In this document: piece after piece, positions 55,382 through 64,000 of the stretch | Layout of the letters: every line of letters begins with the position of its first letter | Position numbering within the stretch: position 1 is the stretch's first letter | Assembly: GCA_013298625.1 (NCBI GenBank) | Contig: JAAFIF010000030.1 | Location: forward strand, 23,150-87,149 | Direction: 5' to 3' | Length of the DNA stretch: 64,000 bases | Source of the DNA: Myxococcales bacterium | GTDB lineage: Bacteria; Myxococcota_A; Polyangia; Polyangiales; Ga0077539 | Notes under the pieces: generated by a model | Databases searched by the model: none | Told to the model about the DNA's origin: nothing | The model's input: the letters and a program-made list of their open reading frames with translations, nothing else | Position numbers and translations under genes: made by a program

Positions 55382-56506
55382 TCAACGGTTGCGCTGGTGA
55401 CCGGGGATCTGCGACGAGCCCTGCTCGATGAGCATCCGCAGCTCGTCGACGTCCGAGGAGCGCCCGAGCGCCTCTTCGTACGAGATCAGCCTTCGCAAGA
55501 ACAAGTGCGCCAGCGATTGGTTGATCGTCTGCATCCCGGTGCCCGACTGGCCGGTCTGCATGATCGAGTACATCTGGTGGATCTTGTCCTCACGGATGAG
55601 GTTTCGGATGGCGGCGTTGGGCACCATGATCTCGAGCGCGAGCACGCGGCCGGGCGCGCCCATGCGAGGCAGCAACAGCTGCGTGACGACCCCCGACAGC
55701 ACGAACGACAGCTGCGCGCGGATCTGCGGCTGCTGGTGCGCAGGAAACACGTCGACGACGCGGTTGATCGACTGCACGGCAGAGTTGGTGTGCAGCGTCG
55801 CGAACACGAGGTGGCCCGTCTCGGCGATGGTGAGGGCGGCCTCCATCGTCTCGAGGTCGCGCATCTCACCGACGAGCACTACGTCGGGGTCCTGACGCAG
55901 CACGTACTTGAGCGCGTCCTTGAACGAGTGCGTGTCCGTCCCCACTTCGCGCTGGTTGACCAGCGAGAGCTTGTGCGGGTGCAGGTACTCGATCGGGTCT
56001 TCGACGGTGATGATGTGCTGCCGCGTCTCGTTGTTGACCTTGTCGATGATCGCCGCGAGCGTCGTGCTCTTGCCCGAGCCCGTGGGGCCGGTGATCAAGA
56101 TCAACCCTCGCGGACGCGAGGCGAGCTCGGCGAGCACCGGCGGGAGGCCGAGCTCTTCGAAGGTCAGCACTTTGAAGGGGATCGCGCGAAACGCGCCCGC
56201 GACCGCGCCGCGCTGCATGAAGATGTTGGCGCGAAATCGCGCGAGGTTCTTCACGCCAAACGACAGGTCGAGCTCCCACTTTCGCTCGAACTCCGCGCGC
56301 TGCTCTTCGGTGAGCACCGAGTAGCACAGCCGCTGGGTGTCCTCGAAATTGAGCGGCGGAACCTTCAGCGGCACCAGCGAGTCGTCGATGCGCAGCTGCG
56401 GTGGCGACCCCGTGGTGATGTGAAGGTCGGACGCGCCCTTCTCGATCATCGCCTTGAGCAGCATGTGCAGGTTGATCTGCTGCGCTTCGCCTCCGGTCAC
56501 AGACAT
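55382..56506 (-). CDS. pilT: Type IV pilus retraction ATPase
   Basis: 374 residues. Walker A GPTGSGKSTT, Asp box VEDPIEY, Walker B VLVGEMRDLETM, His box ETGHLVFATLHTN and the PilT-specific C-terminal AIRNLIRE motif required for retraction. The hexameric motor drives pilus retraction and twitching. ATG 56506 has GGAGG about eight bases upstream; the longer frame to 56569 adds nothing family-like. Between pilB (25 bases upstream) and pilC. Confidence 0.97.
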   Translation of the reverse strand: MSVTGGEAQQINLHMLLKAMIEKGASDLHITTGSPPQLRIDDSLVPLKVPPLNFEDTQRLCYSVLTEEQRAEFERKWELDLSFGVKNLARFRANIFMQRGAVAGAFRAIPFKVLTFEELGLPPVLAELASRPRGLILITGPTGSGKSTTLAAIIDKVNNETRQHIITVEDPIEYLHPHKLSLVNQREVGTDTHSFKDALKYVLRQDPDVVLVGEMRDLETMEAALTIAETGHLVFATLHTNSAVQSINRVVDVFPAHQQPQIRAQLSFVLSGVVTQLLLPRMGAPGRVLALEIMVPNAAIRNLIREDKIHQMYSIMQTGQSGTGMQTINQSLAHLFLRRLISYEEALGRSSDVDELRMLIEQGSSQIPGHQRNR

Positions 56507-56531
56507 CGACGTCCTCCAGTGCGTGGTTCGA

Positions 56532-58286
<1,755 letters not shown>

Positions 58287-58484
58287 CTTGTCGCGTTTCC
58301 TCGAAGGGTCGAAGTGCGTGGGGGACTGCGGGTCTGTGAGGGCTCGTCGCCTCGTCGCGAACCGCCCGAGAGGCCCCAATGGGCAGAGTGTCGAACGCAG
58401 TCCCGTGCCGGTGTTTTGCGCCGCGAATCGACCCCGCGCACACGACGCGACCGTCCATCCGAGAGCGTGATATCTCTACCACGC

Positions 58485-59636
58485 ATGAGCGGCTTCTGGT
58501 CCAAGCTCTTTCGCTCGCGTTCGGAGGCCGAAGCCGAGCGAGCGGAGGTCGAGGGGCGCTTCGATGACGCAGCGCGGTTGTACGTCGAGGCAGGACAACG
58601 CGACGAAGCGTTTCGGGTGCTGATCCAAGCAGCCGAAGGGGCAGAAAGCCTCAGCCGTCGCCGCGACTACCTCGCCCGCGCCATCACCGTGGCGCGCACC
58701 GAGGCGCAGCGCGACACCGCCCGGGGCACCATGGCCCGCGTGATCGTCGCCGAGTACGAGGCCCGCCCGCCGACGTCCGACGATGACCGAACGCGGCTGT
58801 TCGAAGCCGCCAGCGACCTCGAAAAGACCGGACAATTTCGCGAAGCAGCGACGGCGTTCAAGGTCCTCGGCGAGCGCGAGAGCATGGAGCGTTGCCTCGT
58901 CTCGGCCGGTGACATCGAGGGCTTCGAGCGCGAGGCCACCGAGGCGCAGAGCCAGGACCGACAGCGGCTGCGCAGACGCGGCGCGCTGGACGCGTTCGAA
59001 GAGTGCTGGGTGACCGGCGACCGTGAAGGCGCGATCGCCGCGATCGACGCGTGGGTCCGCGAGCACACCGAGGACCATGAAGCCCGCGCGCTCGTGGACG
59101 AGCGACGCTCGACGCTGGTCGATCGATGGCGCTTCGACGCGAAGTTCGACGGGGCGCTCGTGTCCATCATCGGCTCGCTCCCGTGCACGCTCGGCCGCGA
59201 AGCGGACGTGATCATCCGCGGGGCGGGCGTCTCGCGAGAGCACTGCGTGGTCGAGCGCGGGTTGGGCTCGCTGCAGCTGCGGGACAACGGCTCGCGCAAC
59301 GGGACGACCCTGCGCGGCCTGGCGATGACCGGCGCCGTCGCCTTCGAAGAGGGCGCGCAGTTCGCGCTCGGCCCAGACCTCGTGCTCGAAGCGCAGACGT
59401 TTCAGGGCGCCCCGTCGCTCGTGGTCGTGCGCGGAATGGACCGCGGCAAGCGCGTCGTCTTCGTCCTCGACCGCTGGAAGAGCCCCCTTGGCACGCTCGA
59501 GTTTCGCGCGGGCCGCGCGGTGCTCACGCCGGACGGCGCCGTGAAGCTCACCGGTCAGCGCGTGGTCGCGCCGATCGTCCTCGCGCGTGGCGATCGCATC
59601 GACGGCGCTGCCAACACGATCGAAGTGCTCCGGTAG
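58485..59636 (+). CDS. TPR-like/FHA-domain protein
   Basis: 383 residues. Begins MSGFWSKLFRSRSEAEAERAEVEGRFDDAARLY, followed by helical repeats (about 20-210) like a TPR or ARM solenoid. An FHA domain follows (about 225-300: SLPCTLGREADVIIRGAGVSREHCVVERG, DNGSRNGTTL). A beta-rich region ends the protein. No kinase or membrane part. It is next to a kinase gene (59643) and near another (62362) whose N-terminal opens similarly (WFKRVFGG), suggesting related scaffolds for phospho-signalling. Divergent from pilB, so a link to pilus control is possible but unproven. Confidence 0.82.
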   Translation: MSGFWSKLFRSRSEAEAERAEVEGRFDDAARLYVEAGQRDEAFRVLIQAAEGAESLSRRRDYLARAITVARTEAQRDTARGTMARVIVAEYEARPPTSDDDRTRLFEAASDLEKTGQFREAATAFKVLGERESMERCLVSAGDIEGFEREATEAQSQDRQRLRRRGALDAFEECWVTGDREGAIAAIDAWVREHTEDHEARALVDERRSTLVDRWRFDAKFDGALVSIIGSLPCTLGREADVIIRGAGVSREHCVVERGLGSLQLRDNGSRNGTTLRGLAMTGAVAFEEGAQFALGPDLVLEAQTFQGAPSLVVVRGMDRGKRVVFVLDRWKSPLGTLEFRAGRAVLTPDGAVKLTGQRVVAPIVLARGDRIDGAANTIEVLR

Positions 59637-59642
59637 CGCGGC

Positions 59643-61076
59643 TCACAAGCAGGGGACGCCGGGGCGCGGGACGCACCCTCCGCGGTTGTTCTGCCGCGTC
59701 GCGGTGCCGACGTTGCGCGGTGGGGCGTTGCGAAGGACGCGGGGCGCTGCGACGCCCGAGTCTTCGACGGCCGTCGCGGTCTGCGCGATCGCCGCTGCGT
59801 CCTCGGCCATCGCCGCCACGCTCGCGTCTTCGACGAGCCCTTCGCCCGCAGCGGTCACGGCGACGCCCGCGTCCACGACGGTCTGCTCGGTCGCGACGAC
59901 CGAGCCTCGCGTCGCCGCGGCGTTGTTGTCAGCAGCGTTGCCCTTCAGCGCGAACGCGACGCCCACGCCGCCGAGCACCAACGCGAGCACGCCCACGCCG
60001 ACGAGCAGCGGGATCGCCTTCGACTTGGCGGGCTGCGGGATCTCGGTCGCGACGCCGTGCACGACCGAAGCCTGCGAGACCTCGGGCGTCGGCAGCCCAC
60101 GGCTCTTGATCGAGTTGACGTTGCTCATCGCCGAGACCGAGAGCGGACCCGTGACCTTCGAGATCGACGCGCTGCCCGTCACGTGACGCTCGCGGATCTG
60201 CGGCGGCATCACAATGGCGTCGCACAAGGGCCGCACCGCCGCGAGCCGCTCGGCCACCTCGGCGGCGCTGCTCGGGCGCTGCTCGCGCTCGCGCGCCATC
60301 GCGCTCAACACGAGCTGCTCGAGCTCGACTGGAATCCACGGGGCGAGCTCGCGCGGCAGGACGAAGGACGCCCCCTGCAGCACCTTGGCCATCGCCACAC
60401 CGGACTCGTCGTTTTCGTACGGCCGCTTACGGGTCAGCAACAGGTAGAGCATCACGCCGAGCGCGTACACATCCACGCGAAGGTCGATGTCCTTGCGACC
60501 CGCGGCTTGCTCGATGGGCATGTAGTGCGCCGAGCCGATGACCGCGCCCGTCGAGGTCTGCTCGCCCGCGTCGATGTCCCGCGCCGCGCCGAGGTCGATG
60601 AGCTTCGGGGCGACGTTGCCTTGCGCGTCCTTCGAGAGAAAGACGTTGGCGGGCTTGATGTCGCGGTGAATGATCCCGGCCTCGTGAATCGCGTGCAGCC
60701 CCATGCACACGGGGATCATGAGGTCGATCGCGACCGTCGGGTGCAGCGGAGCCTCTCTGCGCGCGAGGTCTTGCAACGACTCGCCTTCGAGCAGCTCCAT
60801 CGGCAAGAACATCGTCTGCCCGTCCATCGCGGGCTCGAGCATCTTGACGACGTTGGGGTGTTGGATGCGCGCTGCGAGCTGCGCCTCGCGGACGAACCGT
60901 TGGACGAACTCGGGGTTCGACGAGAGCGACGGGAGGATCACCTTCACGGCGCGCAAATCACCGAGGATTCGATTGCGCGCGCGGTAGACCGAGCCCATTC
61001 CGCCGGCGGCGATGAACGAGATGATCTCGTAGGCTCCGAGCGTCGTTCCGGGTGCGAGGCGATCTGCTTGGTTCAT
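59643..61076 (-). CDS. Membrane-spanning Ser/Thr kinase with DLG motif
   Basis: 477 residues. Kinase domain about 14-285: IAAGGMGSVYRAR, AVKVILP, IIHRDIKPANVFL, and KLIDLGAARD, with Asp-Leu-Gly in place of Asp-Phe-Gly; SAHYMPIEQA replaces the usual APEQ. The metal-binding Asp is kept, so activity is possible. A linker, one transmembrane helix (about 354-377) and an Ala/Asp-rich extracytoplasmic tail of about 100 residues with two Cys complete it. Convergent with the FHA gene, six bases apart. ATG 61076. Confidence 0.9.
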   Translation of the reverse strand: MNQADRLAPGTTLGAYEIISFIAAGGMGSVYRARNRILGDLRAVKVILPSLSSNPEFVQRFVREAQLAARIQHPNVVKMLEPAMDGQTMFLPMELLEGESLQDLARREAPLHPTVAIDLMIPVCMGLHAIHEAGIIHRDIKPANVFLSKDAQGNVAPKLIDLGAARDIDAGEQTSTGAVIGSAHYMPIEQAAGRKDIDLRVDVYALGVMLYLLLTRKRPYENDESGVAMAKVLQGASFVLPRELAPWIPVELEQLVLSAMAREREQRPSSAAEVAERLAAVRPLCDAIVMPPQIRERHVTGSASISKVTGPLSVSAMSNVNSIKSRGLPTPEVSQASVVHGVATEIPQPAKSKAIPLLVGVGVLALVLGGVGVAFALKGNAADNNAAATRGSVVATEQTVVDAGVAVTAAGEGLVEDASVAAMAEDAAAIAQTATAVEDSGVAAPRVLRNAPPRNVGTATRQNNRGGCVPRPGVPCL

Positions 61077-61127
61077 CGGCGGTGGCGTCGGTCGAGGGCT
61101 CTGAAAACCCTCCGACGCTACCGCGAT

Positions 61128-62303
61128 TTAGAACCGCGCGCCGCAGAGAAGACCATTCTGAACGCCCATTTGCGGCGCACACCACGCGCTCGTCGCCCGC
61201 GCGTTGTTCGCCCTCGGCGCAGACGCGAACCACAACCCCAGCGTGACGCCCGCGCCGATCAGCAGCCCGCCCGCCACGACACCCGTCGTGATCTGCGTGG
61301 CAAACGCCGCGTCGCGCTCGCCTGCCACCGCCCTGCACGCGCTCGCGACCTCGGCGTCGACGGGGTTCGTGCACTCCGGCTTCGACAGCTCTGCCACGCG
61401 CCCTGCGTGCCACAAGGTCGCGCCCACGAACCCGCCCGCCACCGCGAGCGCGCCCACGCCCAACGCGATCGTCGCGATCGGCGCCCCGCGCGACGGGGTG
61501 GGGCCGTCGACCGTCGCGCCGCTGCCGCTCGATCCGCCTGCGCCGCTGCCGCTCGGGTCCGCCGAGCTCTGACCGTCGCCGCTCTGCGCGTTGCTCGCGC
61601 TGCTCTGCGCGCCTGCGCTCTGCGTTGCGCTGCCGCTGTTGGCGCCTGTGGCTGTGCTGTTGCCGCTCGCGGCACCGGTGCTCGCCACGCGGCCTGGCTC
61701 GAACAACTCCCGCCGGGTCTCTCCGGGCCGCATCGCAAACGAGCGACGAACGGCGCCGATGCTCGGCGCAAACACCTGGACGCTGATCTCTCCGGGCGCG
61801 AGGCGGATGTTCGCCCGCGGCAGCGCTCCGTAGCCCCGACCGTTGACCACCACGTTCGAGTCCGCCACGTCTCCCTCGAGGTTGAGCGTCGAAATCCTCG
61901 TGAGAATCACGGCGAACTGCGTCGCCACGCGCTCTCTCGTCCCCTCGTCGAGCGTGTGCAACGGCCGCGCCTCGAGAAACGCATCCAAGCTCTCCGCCGC
62001 GTCCACGTACCGCCCGAGCGCCGCCAACGCGTACGCGCGCATCTCGAGCGCGTTGATGTCCCCGGCCTGGCACTGCGCCTCGAACGCCTCGAGCGCCGCC
62101 GCCATCTCCACGCGGTTCACAGGGTCGCGGCCCATCGCCGTGCGATACCGTCGAAGGCCCTCTGCCCGCGAGCGCGCCTGCGCGGCGGTGTCGCTGCCGC
62201 TGCAGCGAGGCACGTCGGCGAGCGCGGTGCGCGCGCAGAGCGACGCGGCGAGCGCAAGCGCCCCTGCGAACAACGGCGAGCTTCGACCTGCGCGATGGTT
62301 CAT
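61128..62303 (-). CDS. Secreted TPR/PEGA-like protein with two C-terminal helices
   Basis: 391 residues. Signal peptide (cleaved about ARTALAD). A helical TPR-like region (about 35-130: YALAALGRYVDAAESLDAFL), then a beta segment resembling PEGA (LNLEGDVADSNVVVNGRGYGALP, INRLAPGEISVQVFAP-type strands). A Ser/Gly/Ala-rich linker follows, then two hydrophobic helices (about 285-310 and 345-365). The pattern suits a periplasmic protein anchored by its C-terminus. 51 bases upstream of the kinase gene on the same strand, perhaps in one operon with it. Function unknown. Confidence 0.72.
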   Translation of the reverse strand: MNHRAGRSSPLFAGALALAASLCARTALADVPRCSGSDTAAQARSRAEGLRRYRTAMGRDPVNRVEMAAALEAFEAQCQAGDINALEMRAYALAALGRYVDAAESLDAFLEARPLHTLDEGTRERVATQFAVILTRISTLNLEGDVADSNVVVNGRGYGALPRANIRLAPGEISVQVFAPSIGAVRRSFAMRPGETRRELFEPGRVASTGAASGNSTATGANSGSATQSAGAQSSASNAQSGDGQSSADPSGSGAGGSSGSGATVDGPTPSRGAPIATIALGVGALAVAGGFVGATLWHAGRVAELSKPECTNPVDAEVASACRAVAGERDAAFATQITTGVVAGGLLIGAGVTLGLWFASAPRANNARATSAWCAPQMGVQNGLLCGARF

Positions 62304-62361
62304 TGTGTTGCGCGCGCACGGTAGCAACGTCGAATGCGCGCGGTCTACAATCGCGAGCGCG

Positions 62362-63648
62362 ATGGGCGTCCGTGATTGGTTCAAGCGTGTGTTCGGCGGT
62401 GGTTCCAAAGGCGCAGAGGGCGCTGATGAGCCGTCGGACAACAGCGACGTCGCGCCCATCGTCACCGGCAGCGACGACGCGCCCCGCAGGCCCGTCGACC
62501 CTTCGCGACGGCTCTTCGAAGTGACGCAACAGCTGCGAAAGCTCCCGCCTTCGCAGGCGATCGCGCAGGCCATCGCCACGCTCGACGCGACGCAAGACCA
62601 GGCTGAAGCCTCGGCGCTCAAAGAGTTTCTGCGCCGCTTCGCCGACGAGCCGACGCTCACTCCGGACGCTCGCATCCGGCTGTCCGACTGGTTCGCCGCG
62701 CGCGACGAACCGCAGCTCGCCTCGCGCGTGCTGGTCACTCTGGTGACCGACGGCAACGCCGCGGCGCTGCCCGCGCTCGTTCGACTGGCGGACATCGCGA
62801 GCCAGCGCGGAGACTCGCCCGAACAGGTGCGCCTCTACGACGAGATCCTCGCGATCGACGTGGGATTTCCCGGTGTTCGCGAGCGGCTCGGACGGCTGCG
62901 CGCCCCGGCGAAGGCCGGCGACGCGGGCGCCACGCTCATCGCGCCAGAGGCCACTCGGCTCGGCGCAGGGCGCTTCGAGCTCATGAGCGAGCTCGGCCGC
63001 GGAGGCGCTGGCGCTGTGTACGTCGCGCGAGACTCCAAGACCCGCCGCGTCGTCGCGCTCAAGCTCTATCACCCAGGCGCCCGCGGCGACCGCAACGCCC
63101 GCCTTCGCAACGAAGCGCAGGTCGCGTGCGCCAACGGATCCCGCCACGTCGTACGCGTCTTCGACCTGCTCGACGACATCGGCGCGATCACCATGGAGCA
63201 CTGCGCGTCGCCCACGCTTCGTCGCATGATCGCCCGAGGCGAGGGCGGAGTCGGCCAGCGCCGCTCGTGGGCGAGGGGCGTCGCGCACGCGCTCGCGGTC
63301 ACGCACCACAACGGCTGGGTGCACCGCGACCTCAAGCCCGGCAACATCCTGCAGCGCGCCGACGGCAGCGCAGTGCTCACGGATTTTGGCCTCGCCGCCC
63401 GCATCGGCGCCGCCGTCGAGCCCGCTGAAGGCACCGCGGGTTACACCCCGCCCGAGGCGCGCGCGTCGCGCGTCGCCGATCCTCGCGCCGACGTCTTCGC
63501 CTTCGGAGCCCTGCTCCGTGAACTCGCCGCTGGACGCGACCCCGCCCTCGACGCCATCGCCGAGCGCTGCACCGCCGTCGACCCTGCCTCGCGGCCGAGC
63601 GACGGCGCCGCGCTGCTCGTCGCCGTCGACGCGCTGAGCGCATCGTGA
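62362..63648 (+). CDS. Soluble TPR-like/Ser-Thr kinase
   Basis: 428 residues. Short basic leader (MGVRDWFKRVFGGG), about 150 residues of helical repeat (about 45-175: EPQLASRVLVTLVT, VRLYDEILAIDVGFPGVRERL), then a compact kinase domain (about 190-425): LGRGGAGAVYVAR, VALKLYHP, WVHRDLKPGNIL, LTDFGLAAR, GTAGYTPPEA. All catalytic residues are present. No membrane helix. The stop overlaps the next gene's GTG start (GTGA). The N-terminal resembles the FHA protein at 58485. Confidence 0.9.
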   Translation: MGVRDWFKRVFGGGSKGAEGADEPSDNSDVAPIVTGSDDAPRRPVDPSRRLFEVTQQLRKLPPSQAIAQAIATLDATQDQAEASALKEFLRRFADEPTLTPDARIRLSDWFAARDEPQLASRVLVTLVTDGNAAALPALVRLADIASQRGDSPEQVRLYDEILAIDVGFPGVRERLGRLRAPAKAGDAGATLIAPEATRLGAGRFELMSELGRGGAGAVYVARDSKTRRVVALKLYHPGARGDRNARLRNEAQVACANGSRHVVRVFDLLDDIGAITMEHCASPTLRRMIARGEGGVGQRRSWARGVAHALAVTHHNGWVHRDLKPGNILQRADGSAVLTDFGLAARIGAAVEPAEGTAGYTPPEARASRVADPRADVFAFGALLRELAAGRDPALDAIAERCTAVDPASRPSDGAALLVAVDALSAS

Positions 63649-64000
63649 CCGAGCGAACCTTCGCGCGGGCGCTCTCGGCGTCCATCGACAGCGCGGTCGC
63701 GCTCGCCGTGATCGAGGCCGCGCGCGTGTTGTGGGCCACACCCGAGCTTCGCACGAGCGCGGCGTTCTTCTCGCTGGTGTTCGCCGTCGCGGGGATCGCG
63801 TTAGTCTGTGTTTTTCTTGTTGTCTTGATTGTGTGTGCGGCATCCAACGCCCTCGTCGTTGCCCGCCGCGCGCTCGGCCTCGCGTCGCTGCTCGCTGCGG
63901 CCGGCGCGCTGCTGGCGCCTTCGCTCTCTGCGCGCGCCTCGGTCGCGCTGCTGCTCGTCGGCGTGGCCGCGGCGCGCACGCTGCTCTCGCCGCCGCAGCC
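63645..64000 (+). CDS. Multi-spanning membrane protein, 3' end beyond the window
   Basis: 118 residues are visible from GTG 63645, which overlaps the kinase stop (GTGA). Four hydrophobic segments can be seen (about 10-28, 41-68, 72-90, 95-112); one includes ALVCVFLVVLIVC, encoded by an unusually T-rich stretch (63790-63840). No family can be recognised from this fragment. Coupling to the kinase suggests a functional link. Confidence 0.6.
   Translation, partial: MTERTFARALSASIDSAVALAVIEAARVLWATPELRTSAAFFSLVFAVAGIALVCVFLVVLIVCAASNALVVARRALGLASLLAAAGALLAPSLSARASVALLLVGVAAARTLLSPPQ

Noticed and set aside
63790..63840. Locally T-rich stretch that could mark foreign DNA
   Set aside because: It lies in frame and encodes a transmembrane helix (Val/Leu/Phe codons), which explains the composition.

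Overview
The window is a 64 kb stretch of very GC-rich, densely packed chromosome. I read it as a myxobacterium-type organism (Myxococcota, probably Polyangiales). Six Hanks-type Ser/Thr kinases, a PP2C phosphatase and two FHA proteins occur among ordinary housekeeping genes. Several secreted lipoproteins have Asp/Gly/Pro/Ser linkers of the kind common in that phylum. A pilB-pilT-pilC-pilS-like block matches the myxobacterial type IV pilus order. I see no tRNA, rRNA, insertion sequence, prophage gene or CRISPR array, so this looks like core chromosome. The genus assignment is inference.

Layout. 1-9246: a truncated papain-like peptidase, a Pro/Gln/Val/Tyr-repeat secreted protein, a three-gene unit (unknown, His-rich small protein, YhhN/TMEM86-type membrane protein), recX, a membrane-anchored kinase, a divergent LysR/SDR-reductase pair, and two secreted proteins. 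9247-16418: a possible structured 5' element, a large SWIM/SNF2 helicase, a long-chain acyl-CoA synthetase and an isolated hrcA. 16604-24037: a lipoprotein, a kinase, and a Gld-type ABC module (ATPase, permease, auxiliary protein, four-repeat DUF4340-like protein) that overlaps the kinase gene. 24432-29928: an ECF sigma factor, a zinc anti-sigma/FecR-like/TonB-C-like fusion, a propeller lipoprotein and a TonB-dependent receptor, which together look like a cell-surface uptake and signalling unit.

29996-37697: a SirB1-type protein, a lipoprotein with a good intrinsic terminator, dnaE, then a ParA ATPase carrying two zinc fingers and a coupled ribbon-helix-helix protein. 37730-46174: PP2C phosphatase, WD40-like kinase, FHA-kinase and a Clp AAA+ unfoldase side by side. 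46211-52325: a hydrolase lipoprotein, a family-4 uracil-DNA glycosylase, an acidic unknown, a flippase-like membrane protein with a tiny coupled upstream gene, and TPR-AIM24-like protein coupled to pgsA. 52313-58286: pilS-like kinase, pilC, pilT, pilB. 58485-64000: an FHA protein, two more kinases, a TPR/PEGA-like secreted protein and a truncated membrane protein.

Genes are packed tightly. Many operon neighbours overlap by ATGA, GTGA or TTGA. Several convergent pairs overlap or abut, often with a short inverted repeat that spans one or both stop codons, which may act as two-way terminators. Large open frames antisense to dnaE, the SNF2 gene and others are GC-driven shadows and are not annotated.
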